From: PALSA-129 sp963842505
GTDB lineage: Bacteria; Acidobacteriota; Terriglobia; Bryobacterales; Bryobacteraceae
Length of the DNA stretch: 64,000 bases
Direction of reading: 5' to 3'
Assembly: GCA_963842505.1 (NCBI GenBank)
Contig: CAWJGZ010000001.1
Span: 1,798,001 to 1,862,000 of the forward strand
Below, one piece after another: positions 43,981-52,199 of this stretch. Made by a program: the position numbers and the translations under genes. The notes beneath the pieces were generated by a model. It searched no databases. It worked only from the letters and a program-made list of their open reading frames with translations, and was not told the origin of the DNA. Each line of letters begins with the position of its first letter. The stretch's first letter is position 1.

Positions 43981-44664
43981 CTACGCCTCGATGAGGCCCG
44001 CGCGGATGGCGTATCGCACCAAGCTGGCGGTCTCGTGGACGCCCAGCTTTTCCAGGATCCGGCTGCGGTGCGAGTCGGTTGTCTTGTAGCTGATGCCCAA
44101 GTGCGCGGCGGCCTCTTTGGTCGACTTGCCCTGGGCGATCAGCACCAGCACCTGCCGTTCCCGCTCGGTCAGGGCGAAGACGATCCGCACCGACTCCGCA
44201 TCCGGGACGAACATGCCCTTCTTGCGGTCCGTGACGTCCGACACCATGCCCATGAACCCGGCAAACTCGCCCATGGCGTGATAGCGCGGTGCTCCCGCGC
44301 TCTCCACCCAGGAATAGGAGTTGTCGGCCCGCTGCAGGCGGAATTGCATGCGGAACGGTTGCCGGGCGTGGAACGCCCGCAGGTAAGTCTCGATGCACAG
44401 GTCCCGATCGTCCGGGTGCAGACCTTCCACCCAGCCGTCGCCAGCCTCCTCTTCGGCGGTGCGGCCGCGGTACTGGAGCCATGCGCGGTTCACGTAGTCG
44501 CACCCGGCATCCGGACCAGTGGACCAGATCATCGCCGGGGAGCCGTCCGCAAGCTGCCGAAACTGCCGCTCGCCCGCTTCCCGCAGTTGCTCCACCTGTG
44601 CCTGGAGCTCCGCCAGGCGGAGCTTGAGCGCTGCCAGTTCATCCACTTGAGTTCCGGGCGCCAT
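43981..44664 (-). CDS. PAS-domain LuxR-type transcriptional regulator
   Basis: A 227-aa regulator. N-terminal coiled-coil (ELAALKLRLAELQAQVEQL, about residues 8-30), PAS domain (about 35-150: FRQLADGSPAMIWSTGPDAG, WVEGLHPDDRDLC, MGMVSDVTDRKKG), and a C-terminal GerE helix-turn-helix (about 165-227: FALTERERQVLVLIAQGKST, THLGISYKTTDSHRSRILEKLGV region). ATG 44664 is used; a longer frame starting at 44844 would add a basic and hydrophobic stretch and overlap the promoter of the divergent sigma gene. No receiver domain, so it senses directly through PAS. Confidence 0.85.
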   Translation of the reverse strand: MAPGTQVDELAALKLRLAELQAQVEQLREAGERQFRQLADGSPAMIWSTGPDAGCDYVNRAWLQYRGRTAEEEAGDGWVEGLHPDDRDLCIETYLRAFHARQPFRMQFRLQRADNSYSWVESAGAPRYHAMGEFAGFMGMVSDVTDRKKGMFVPDAESVRIVFALTERERQVLVLIAQGKSTKEAAAHLGISYKTTDSHRSRILEKLGVHETASLVRYAIRAGLIEA

Positions 44665-44820
44665 TGTAGAAGAATAAGACCTGCACCCAAATGATAGGAT
44701 AGGGCACGCTAACCCGTAAAGTACCAAAAATAGGCGGATACCTCTTGACAACCGCCTGCCTGAACGTAACCGTTTGAGCCACATAGCGTTTATGGAACTT
44801 ACCGGGCGCCCTGGGGAATC

Positions 44821-45450
44821 ATGAATAAGAGGGAAATGGCGCACCAGCCGACCGAAACCGACGATGAGCTGTTATCCCGTCTGCGGCGCGGGGACGAAGC
44901 CGCGTTTGTGACGCTGTATCGCCGCCGCCAGGGCGCTATTTACCGTTTTGCGATGCACATGAGCGGTTCAGCCACGGCCGCCGAGGACATCACCCAGGAG
45001 GTTTTCCTGGCGCTGCTCCGCCAGGAATGCGGATTCGACCCGGAGCGCGGCACGCTTTCCGGTTATTTGTTCGGCATCGCCAGAAAGTTGGTACTGCGGA
45101 ATCTGGAACGCCGCCGGGCGGATGTGCCGATCGAAAGCGAGTCGGACGAAGCGGCCAGCCCGGAGCTGGCGGTGATTGACGACCCACTCGTGGATCTCAC
45201 GCGCCGCGAAGGGATGGAAGCCCTGCGGCGGGCGGTCATGGCTTTGCCCCGCCGCTACCGCGAAGTGGTTCTGCTATGCGATCTGGAAGAGCTGGATTAC
45301 GCGGACGCGGCAGTGGTGTTGCAGTGTCCCATCGGAACGGTGCGGTCCCGCTTGCACCGGGCGCGCGCTTTATTGTTCGAGAAATTGAACCAGGACCGGA
45401 ATCCCCGGCTGGCGGTCGGCCCCTGGAAGCCGATGAGGGTTGCAATATGA
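44821..45450 (+). CDS. ECF-subfamily sigma-70 factor
   Basis: A 209-aa RpoE-like sigma factor. Region 2: DEAAFVTLYRRRQGAIYRFA and ATAAEDITQEVFLALLRQ; region 4: LPRRYREVVLLCDLEELDYA then ADAAVVLQCPIGTVRSRLHR. The linker is Glu/Asp-rich (PIESESDEAASPELAVIDD). It starts an operon: its stop overlaps the anti-sigma start by ATGA. It is divergent from the PAS-LuxR gene, with about 155 bp between. Confidence 0.92.
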   Translation: MNKREMAHQPTETDDELLSRLRRGDEAAFVTLYRRRQGAIYRFAMHMSGSATAAEDITQEVFLALLRQECGFDPERGTLSGYLFGIARKLVLRNLERRRADVPIESESDEAASPELAVIDDPLVDLTRREGMEALRRAVMALPRRYREVVLLCDLEELDYADAAVVLQCPIGTVRSRLHRARALLFEKLNQDRNPRLAVGPWKPMRVAI

Positions 45451-46118
45451 CGTGTGTGGAATTCTGGAATCGCTTGTCCGAGGAAGGCCTTGAGGCATCC
45501 CCGGGCTCGGGCCACCTGGCGGAGTGCGCGGCTTGCGCCGCGCGCTGGGATCGGGAGCAGGCGCTGGCGGCGGGGCTGCGGTTGGTTTCGGCCTCACTGC
45601 GCAGCGAGGTAGCGCCGCCGCGTGTGGAGGCCGGCCTGGTGGCGGCATTCCGCGCGCAGGCAGGATTCAAACGGCGCCGGGCGCCCTCGCATTCCTGGTG
45701 GGCGCCGGTCTTCACCTGGGCGACCGCCGCCGCGGCGACCGCCGCGCTGGCGATTGTTCTGCTGCATGGTTCTCACCCCGTGCCGTCTTCGGCCGTTCCC
45801 GTGCCCACGCCCCACCGCGTCGCAGCGCCGGCCGTGGAGTCGGCCGACCTGCCGGCCGACCAGACGGATGAAGGTTCCTACGGCCCGGATAGTGATTTTA
45901 TCCCCGTGCCCAACGCCGCGCGCATCGAACCCAACGAAGACGTGCACCTGGTGCGCGTGGAAGCTACGCGTTCCGCGATGATGGCGCTGGGAATTGTGGT
46001 CAGCGCGGAGAATGCTTCGGATACCGTGGTAGCCGATGTGGTTTTAGGTTCCGATGGCATGGCCCGCGCGGTGCGGCTGGTAACCAACGGCGACGGCTCG
46101 TTGCTGGAAGAGGAATAG
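45447..46118 (+). CDS. Membrane-anchored zinc-type anti-sigma factor
   Basis: A 223-aa protein. The N-terminus carries HLAECAAC, the HxxxCxxC motif of zinc anti-sigma domains (about residues 23-30), in the cytoplasm. One membrane segment (FTWATAAAATAALAIVLLHG, about 90-110) is followed by a Pro/Ala-rich linker and a periplasmic domain of about 100 residues. It should hold the ECF sigma factor inactive until a signal is received. Translationally coupled to the sigma gene (ATGA) and 4 nt before the next exported protein. Confidence 0.85.
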   Translation: MTCVEFWNRLSEEGLEASPGSGHLAECAACAARWDREQALAAGLRLVSASLRSEVAPPRVEAGLVAAFRAQAGFKRRRAPSHSWWAPVFTWATAAAATAALAIVLLHGSHPVPSSAVPVPTPHRVAAPAVESADLPADQTDEGSYGPDSDFIPVPNAARIEPNEDVHLVRVEATRSAMMALGIVVSAENASDTVVADVVLGSDGMARAVRLVTNGDGSLLEEE

Positions 46119-46122
46119 CAGT

Positions 46123-46941
46123 ATGCCGATTCGAACCCTGATTTTCGGCTTGCTGGCGGTGGCGGCGGTGGCGTCCGCGCAGCCGCAAAGCCGCGGCGGT
46201 GCGCCCAACTGGGGCCCCCGCGTGGTGGGCGCCGAACCGGGCCGGCAGGGAGTCGTGGTGAAAGGCGCGCCTTTCTCCGCCGACCTGGTGACCGAAATCA
46301 CGCAGGTGCTGGCCGATGGCAACCACATCCACCAGACCAGCACGTCGCGGCTCTGCCGCGACTCCGAAGGGCGCACGCGGCGGGAGCAGTCTCTGAATGG
46401 CCTGGGTATGCTGGCGCCCAACACCAATCTGCCGCCGGTGGTCTTCATCAACGACCCGGTGGCGCACGTGAATTATGCGCTCAGCCCGTCGGCCCACACG
46501 GCCACGCGGTCGGCCGGCGGCCGCGGGTTTAGCTGGAACGGCGCTGCCGGCGAGCCGGCACAGAAACAAGACAGCGCGCCGGGTTCCGGCCGGCGGATGC
46601 GCGCCGCGCAAGCGCAGACGGGCGGGCGGAGCCTCAAGACCGAATCGCTGGGACACCAGACCATCGAGGGAGTGCCGACCGAAGGCACGCGCACGACCAC
46701 CACGATTGCGGCCGGCCAGCTCGGCAATGAGAAGCCCATCCAGATCGTCACCGAGACGTGGTATTCGGCGGATCTCCAGATGGTGATTCTCTCCAAGCGC
46801 AGCGACCCGCGCTCCGGAGAGACGGTGACGCGCTACACCAACATCAGCCGCAGCGAGCCGCCGCACGCGCTGTTTGAGGTGCCGGCCGACTACAAAGTGA
46901 CTGATGCCGGCGGGCGCGCCGCGCGAAGCGGCACGAAGTAA
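46123..46941 (+). CDS. Exported hypothetical protein of the ECF operon
   Basis: A 272-aa protein with a signal peptide (MPIRTLIFGLLAVAAVASAQ). It is rich in Arg, Gly and Ser between residues 130 and 170, and its strands (ADLVTEITQVLADGNHIHQT, STSRLCRDSEGRTRREQSL, ETWYSADLQMVILSKRSDPR) resemble a set of acidobacterial secreted proteins of unknown function. Because it is the third gene after sigma and anti-sigma (4-nt spacing), it may be the periplasmic sensor partner or a target of the regulon. Confidence 0.75.
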   Translation: MPIRTLIFGLLAVAAVASAQPQSRGGAPNWGPRVVGAEPGRQGVVVKGAPFSADLVTEITQVLADGNHIHQTSTSRLCRDSEGRTRREQSLNGLGMLAPNTNLPPVVFINDPVAHVNYALSPSAHTATRSAGGRGFSWNGAAGEPAQKQDSAPGSGRRMRAAQAQTGGRSLKTESLGHQTIEGVPTEGTRTTTTIAAGQLGNEKPIQIVTETWYSADLQMVILSKRSDPRSGETVTRYTNISRSEPPHALFEVPADYKVTDAGGRAARSGTK

Positions 46942-47016
46942 TCAGAAGGCCATCAGATGTTCCCTGGTGCCGGCCGCCAGCGCCGCCAGAAAAAACGCCC
47001 GCGTCATAGAATGTGC

Positions 47017-47047
47017 TTGACTCTGACGTAACGTCACACCCGATGCT
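47017..47047 (+). promoter_or_regulatory. MerR-type autoregulatory promoter with dyad operator
   Basis: TTGACT (47017-47022) and GATGCT (47042-47047) are 19 bp apart, the over-long spacing typical of MerR-regulated promoters. Between them lies the perfect palindrome TGACGTAACGTCA (47024-47036). Transcription would start near 47053, just before ATG 47061. The palindrome is seen directly; the binding by the MerR protein that follows is inferred. Confidence 0.65.
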
Positions 47048-47060
47048 CAATGAAGAGCCC

Positions 47061-47801
47061 ATGTATCGAACCAGGCAATTTGCGGAGATGGCGGGAGTCA
47101 CGGTGCGCGCGCTGCACCACTACGACCGGCTGGGACTGTTGAAGCCGCGCCGCACGCCGGCCGGGTTTCGCGTCTACCAGGCACGCGACCTGGAGCGGCT
47201 GGAGCAGATTATCGCTCTGAAGTTTCTGGGCCTGCCGCTGCGGCGCATCGGCGCGCTGCTCGACCGGGAAGCTCTGGCCCTGCCCGACGCGCTGCGCATG
47301 CAGCGCAGGGTCCTGGAGGAAAGGCGGCGCCTGCTGGACCGGGCCATCGCGGCCATTCAGGAAGCCGAGTCTTCGGTTCGGGGAAGCCAGCCGGCCGATA
47401 CCGGGGTTCTGAAAAAAATCATCGAGGCGATCGAAATGCAAAATAATACGGATTGGCTGGCCAAGTATCAGACACCAGAGGCCAAGGCAAAGATGGAAGC
47501 GCGCAAAGGCGAATGGACGCCCGAAATGCAAGAGCGCGTGTCGGCGCAATGGACCGAACTCTTCGCCGAGGTGGAAGCGGCCCTGGGCGAAGATCCGGCC
47601 AGCGAGCATGTGCAGGCACTGGCGGCCCGTTGGACGGCGCTGGTGGAAAGCTTCACGAAGCGCGATCCCGACCTGACGCTGGCCGTCTCCAGCGCGTGGA
47701 AAGACTATGGCAACTGGCCGGCGGAAGCCAAGCGGCAGGCCGCGCCGTTCCGCAACCAGGAAGTGTGGGACTTCATGCGCAAAGCGCTCGAGTTGCGTTA
47801 G
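47061..47801 (+). CDS. MerR-family regulator with TipA-S-like C-terminal domain
   Basis: A 246-aa regulator. N-terminal winged helix (MYRTRQFAEMAGVTVRALHH, RLGLLKPRRTPAGFRVY), a long dimerisation helix (MQRRVLEERRRLLDRAIAAI), and a C-terminal antibiotic-binding-like TipA-S domain (WLAKYQTPEAKAKMEARKGE, AQWTELFAEVEAALGEDPAS, RWTALVESFTKRDPDL). ATG 47061 is preferred over 47043 because the -10 element overlaps the latter and GAAGAG precedes the former. It may sense a hydrophobic drug or peptide, but no resistance gene is adjacent. Confidence 0.88.
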   Translation: MYRTRQFAEMAGVTVRALHHYDRLGLLKPRRTPAGFRVYQARDLERLEQIIALKFLGLPLRRIGALLDREALALPDALRMQRRVLEERRRLLDRAIAAIQEAESSVRGSQPADTGVLKKIIEAIEMQNNTDWLAKYQTPEAKAKMEARKGEWTPEMQERVSAQWTELFAEVEAALGEDPASEHVQALAARWTALVESFTKRDPDLTLAVSSAWKDYGNWPAEAKRQAAPFRNQEVWDFMRKALELR

Positions 47802-47808
47802 CCCGGGG

Positions 47809-50116
47809 CTAGCGCGGTTCTTCGACGCGCAGCTTGTCGAGCGCGCCGCTGAGGCGCAGTTCCTTCGCACCGCTGGTCAGCACGAGCAGCAATCGCCCGT
47901 CGTCCTGGGTGGCGCCCCGGCCGGTGTAGGAATCGTCTTCGGTCCGCAGGGTCAACCCGGTGAGCCGCAAGCGCGGCGCCGCGGCGGCCCACGCCATGGA
48001 GTAACTGCCCGAGAGACTTCGCCCGGTCAGGCCGCCAAAATCCAGCCCGCCGGCGGTGAAGAGGCCCGACGACTTGAGATTGGCCAGCAACTGAAGGCCG
48101 CCGCCGGAAGTTTCCAGCGTGCCCTGGCCATCCAGCCTTCCCGATTGCCAGTTGAGAACCCTTCACGCTCCCGGTCAGTTTATAAACGGGGTGCGCTCCG
48201 CGCAGATTCACGCTGAGGTTGCCGGCGATGGCCGCACGGTCGAGCCTGGCCTGCAAGCCGTCGAGTTCGACGCGCGTCACATCCCACAAGAGCCGCGCGC
48301 GCAGGTTCCCCAGGTGCGCGCCCGCCAGGAGCAGATCGTCCACTTGAATATTGCCATCCACTGCCCGGTGTTCGAGCCAGTCCGGCACACTGGCGCGGCC
48401 CAGGGCGCGGGCGATGATGCCGCTGCGGGAAAGCGTGGGCCGCAGTTCGGTTTCGAGATCGGCCGCATCCAAAATGCCGGCGTGCGCGCGGAAGCGGTGG
48501 GGACGAACCGCGCCGGGCTCATAGGAATAGGAGCCGGTGAAGGCCACCTTGCCGGCGCGCGCGCCAATGTGGTCGAGGGCCACGCGCGCGCCGTCGATCT
48601 GCCCGCGCGCCGAGGCCACTTCGAGCGGATCGGCCAGGCCGGGAATCGGCACTTCCACTTCTTTCAATTCCAGATGGCCGGTCCATCCCGCCCGTTCGGC
48701 ATCGCGATGGTAGCTCAACTGGCCGCTCCACCGGCCGCCGCGCACCTGCTCGAGCAACGGCACGGCCGCCTGCGCGCGCAAGGACGCCACCTTCATGGCT
48801 TCGGTCGAGATGGAGACATCCAGCGTGCCGGAGCCCATGGCGTAATCGGCTTCGATCTCCGCCGTTTCGTCATCCGCCATGCGCGCCACGGCGGGCGACA
48901 GGCGCACGTGATCTCCGTCGAAGACCAGGGCGGCGTTCTCGAAACTCACCGCCGGCGAATCCGGAATCGTCAGCGAGGTATCGTGAAACGCGACGGTGCC
49001 TTGCGCACCTCCCTGGCCCGAATAGCCGATGGCGCCATCCATCACTCCGGCGAGTTGGAGCTTGGGCGGCAGCTCAGTGCCCATGTGCCGCGCCAGTTCC
49101 AGAATTGGTCCCACCGGGAAGCGGTTCCAATTGACCGTGACCGCCCAATGCGGCTGCTCCAGGTAGTCGGCGGCGCGGAGGCGAATCCACAACGGCAGGG
49201 GCGCGTTGCCCGGTGAGCTCGATTGCAAGTCCAGTTGTTGCGCCACCAGGTTCAGGCTCCCGCGGATATCGAAGGGCCAGCCGTGGCCGCCCATGGGCAG
49301 CAGGTCCCAGCGGTGCACGTCTTCCACGTCGACGCGGCCGGCAATGCCGATATTGTCGATGGGGCCTCCCAAGTGCAGCCGCGAGGAAACGGTTCCGTGC
49401 ACCGCGCCGGACTGGCCGCGCAAGAGCGCCGTGATCTCGCCGAGGCCGGTGTGCTCCAGCACGAGGTCGAGATCCACGCGCTCCGGCGAAACGAACCACC
49501 GGCCTTTCAAGGTGAACGAGCCGAGTCCCTGCGCCGGGCGGTCGGTGCGGGCGGGCTTGGCAGAGCAGGATATACGCCAGCCCTTGCCCAGCGAACCCGG
49601 CGGCGAAAGATCGAAATCCGCTTCCGTCAGATAGAAGACCGATTTGCTGTTGCCGAAGTTGAAATTGATACGGCCGTCGCGCACGTGGATGGCGGGCGCG
49701 GCGCTGATCACGGAGCGGTTGATGAACGACAGGAAATTCCAGCGGCCGGCGTCCGACTTGGTGAGATTGATGGTGGCGCCTTCGAGGCGGATGGATGACA
49801 CTACGAATTTGCCGCCCAGCAGGGACCAGATGCTGGGCCGCACGTCGACCGTGTCCACGTAGGCCATGGGCTCCATGCCGATGGCCGGGTCCTCATGGAT
49901 CACGACGTTGTCGGCCGAAAAGCCCGGGCCTTTAAAAAGGTTGAATCTCACCCCCTCGGGCAATTCCACTTCGCGGCCCAAGGCGCGCGACAGCGAGCTG
50001 CGCAGGCGCGCCGCATATTGGTCGGCGTTCAGGAAGGGCGCGCCGAAACCCACCACCAGCAGCAATACCACGAGCGCGCCCAGCAGCCGGAAAATGGTGC
50101 GCGGGCGGATTCTCAT
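47809..50116 (-). pseudogene. AsmA-family protein gene with a single frameshift
   Basis: An AsmA-like envelope protein of about 769 aa if repaired: N-terminal membrane anchor (FRLLGALVVLLLVVGFGAPF), then long beta-rich repeats (VHGTVSSRLHLGGPIDNIGI). The N-terminal frame continues to about 48161, then loses similarity. The proper C-terminus (LQLLANLKSSGLFTAGGLDF, GALDKLRVEEPR) lies in the next frame, ending at 47809. The shift maps to a CCC run at 48159-48161 and could be a sequencing error. Its start overlaps the stop of the MocA-like gene (ATGA), so the three minus-strand genes form an operon. Confidence 0.72.
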
Positions 50117-50685
50117 TGCCTGGCTCCGATGAGCGCGCGGTACGCGCCGGGATCGTCGATATCGGCGACGATGCCGGGGTCGTCCAGATCCAGAAACTCG
50201 GTCCGATCGCGATGGCGGTGCACCACATCGCTCGCCGCGCCGTCATTACCAAGGGCCAGAAATTCGGCAATCAGCTCGCGCGAGAACCAGATGGGATGGC
50301 CGCGGCGGCCCTGGTAACGCGGCACGCGCAGCAGCGGGAACGGCGGCGAGAGCAGGCGAGCGATCGTTTCGGGCGAAACCGCCGGATGGTCCACCAGGGT
50401 AAAGAGAACGCCCCCGGCATCCGGCGGCACGGCGCGCAACCCGCACTGGAGCGAAGTGGTCATGCCGGACAAGTAAGCGGCATTCACCACGAAGGTGGCG
50501 GGCGAAGCGGAGCGGGCGCGAATCTCATCGGCGGAAGCGCCCAGCACCACGATGATCGGCGAGCATTGCTTCGCCAATAGCCGGCACAGGGCATCCAGAA
50601 AAGTGGTATCGCGGTATCGCAACAGAGCTTTCGGCGAGCCCATGCGGCGCGATTCGCCGGCGGCCAGAATGAGTCCGGCGGTCAC
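50113..50685 (-). CDS. MocA-like nucleotidyltransferase (molybdopterin cytidylyltransferase type)
   Basis: A 190-aa GT-A-fold NTP transferase. Start LILAAGESRRMGSPKALLRY is the nucleotide-binding signature. Later motifs VNAAYLSGMTTSLQCGLRAV, FTLVDHPAVSPETI (metal Asp) and YQGRRGHPIWFS match MocA, which transfers CMP to the molybdenum cofactor of xanthine-dehydrogenase-type enzymes. It overlaps the XdhC-like gene by ATGA, supporting that role. Confidence 0.85.
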   Translation of the reverse strand: MTAGLILAAGESRRMGSPKALLRYRDTTFLDALCRLLAKQCSPIIVVLGASADEIRARSASPATFVVNAAYLSGMTTSLQCGLRAVPPDAGGVLFTLVDHPAVSPETIARLLSPPFPLLRVPRYQGRRGHPIWFSRELIAEFLALGNDGAASDVVHRHRDRTEFLDLDDPGIVADIDDPGAYRALIGARQ

Positions 50686-51518
50686 TTCGCCAGCGTCGGA
50701 GGCGCCGATTCGGCCATTACCGACATCGAGAGCGAGCGCCAGTTGGAGGCCGCGTTGCGCCGCACCGCGATCATTTCCGCGGCGACCGAGACGGCGATCT
50801 CTTCCGGGGAAATCGCTCCGATATCCAGCCCCATGGGCGCATGGATTCGCTCCAAGGCATCGCGCGATACGCCTTCCTTCTCCAGTTCCCGCACCACGTT
50901 GAGCACTTTGCGCTTGCTGCCGATCATGGCGATGTAGCGCGCGGGCGCCGCTGCGGCGAGCCGCAGGACGCGCATGTCATCGCGATGGCCGCGCGTCACG
51001 ATAATCACGTAGCTGGTTTCATTGATCGCGAGGCGCGGGAAGATCTCCTCGTACTCGCCCGAGTGGACTTCACCGGCTTCCGGAAACCTCTCGCGGTTGG
51101 CGAAGCTCTCGCGGTCGTCCACGACTACGGTGGTAAAGCCGGCCAAGGTGGCGATTTTGGAGAGACTCTTGGAAATGTGGCCGCCGCCGAAAATAAAGGC
51201 GTGCGGCACCGGGAGCACGGCTTCCACGAAAACCTCCAATTGTCCGCCGCAAATCAGGCCGTTGTCGTAGGCCGCGTCCTGTCCCAGGTTGAAGGTCAGG
51301 CGCTTGGGCTTTTCGGTCTCGATGACTTCGCGCGCGGCATTCCAGACTTCGGCTTCCACACAGCCGCCGCCGATGGTGCCGGCCATGGAGCCGTCCTCGC
51401 GCACCAGCAGCTTGGCGCTCTCGTAACTGGGGATAGATCCGCGCACTTCCACGATGGTGGCCAGCGCGCACTTCTGCCCCAGGTTACGCAGACGCACCAA
51501 CTCTTCAAAAACATCCAT
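50682..51518 (-). CDS. XdhC/CoxF-family molybdoenzyme maturation protein
   Basis: A 278-aa protein. The N-terminal XdhC_CoxI domain has ATIVEVRGSIPSYESAKLLV and GTIGGGCVEAEVWNAA. The Rossmann-like C-terminal domain has FIFGGGHISKSLSKIA and IVTRGHRDDMRVLRLAA. XdhC binds the molybdenum cofactor and aids sulfuration and insertion into xanthine dehydrogenase. Start 51518 is chosen because the family begins MDVFEELVRL; a longer frame upstream has no similarity. First gene of the XdhC-MocA-AsmA operon. No molybdoenzyme subunit is in the window. Confidence 0.88.
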   Translation of the reverse strand: MDVFEELVRLRNLGQKCALATIVEVRGSIPSYESAKLLVREDGSMAGTIGGGCVEAEVWNAAREVIETEKPKRLTFNLGQDAAYDNGLICGGQLEVFVEAVLPVPHAFIFGGGHISKSLSKIATLAGFTTVVVDDRESFANRERFPEAGEVHSGEYEEIFPRLAINETSYVIIVTRGHRDDMRVLRLAAAAPARYIAMIGSKRKVLNVVRELEKEGVSRDALERIHAPMGLDIGAISPEEIAVSVAAEMIAVRRNAASNWRSLSMSVMAESAPPTLAK

Positions 51519-51604
51519 CCGGAGACGATTATAACGTGGGGCGGCGCGCGCGGGACGAACTTCACTGCTGGCAGAGCCGGAACCAAGGAGCAATCGGCAT
51601 ATTC

Positions 51605-51629
51605 AACGCGGAGGCGCGGAGACGCGGAG
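51605..51629. repeat. Short dispersed GC-rich repeat, family C, copy 2
   Basis: Identical to 41228-41252 over 25 bp, also preceded by a TTC (giving FNAEARRRG in translation). Confidence 0.65.
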
Positions 51630-51662
51630 TAACTGAGCCGCAACCGATAGGTGCGCCGGAGC

Positions 51663-51706
51663 GCCGACAAGAATGTCGGCGTTGCGGGCTGGAAAGCCCG
51701 CTCCAC
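51663..51706. repeat. Double-hairpin repeat, family B, copy 3
   Basis: GCCGAC-AAGAAT-GTCGGC, GTT, GCGGGC-TGGAAA-GCCCGC, TCCAC: two perfect 6-bp hairpins side by side. The best-preserved copy of the family, placed between the XdhC-like gene and the next minus-strand gene. Confidence 0.7.
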
Positions 51707-51722
51707 GCCGAGAAATAGAGAG

Positions 51723-52175
51723 CTACTTGGCTTTGCCGATGGAGTCGACGATCTTCTTGGCGGTGGCTTCGAAGGCGGGATCGTCGAAATCGATTTGGGC
51801 GGTGCAGATTTGCGAACCGCCGGTGGCCACGTACCAGGAACTGCCCGGCTTGCCATTGCCGCGCGCCACGGAGAACCAGGTGCGTTGGGCGGTATCTTCG
51901 AACATTTTGACCGGTATCATCAACTGCTTGGCGGTGGCCATCGATTGAGCGTAGTTGGCGTTCGGCGCCAAGGCGTGGATGACGGCGTTGGCCTTTTTGT
52001 CGGCCGCGGTCACGAAGCTCTTCGCCAGTTTGTCGGGCGTCCAATCGGCGGGCACGGCGAACTGGCAAAGGTTCTTGTTATCCTTCACCACCTGCCAGCC
52101 CGCGGGGACCGTCTGCGCGGAAACTGCGCCGGCGGCCAGCATGGCGGCGCAGGAGATTCGGGCGATCCAAGTCAT
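51723..52175 (-). CDS. Exported hypothetical protein, 150 aa
   Basis: Signal peptide MTWIARISCAAMLAAGAVSA followed by QTVPAGWQVVKDNKNLCQFA and alternating helix and strand segments with FEATAKKIVDSIGKAK at the end. It resembles small acidobacterial periplasmic proteins of unknown function. No catalytic motif is seen. It is 24 nt downstream of the GH35 gene on the same strand and may be part of that operon. Confidence 0.65.
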   Translation of the reverse strand: MTWIARISCAAMLAAGAVSAQTVPAGWQVVKDNKNLCQFAVPADWTPDKLAKSFVTAADKKANAVIHALAPNANYAQSMATAKQLMIPVKMFEDTAQRTWFSVARGNGKPGSSWYVATGGSQICTAQIDFDDPAFEATAKKIVDSIGKAK

Positions 52176-52199
52176 GCGGGGAATTATATCGCAACTTCC

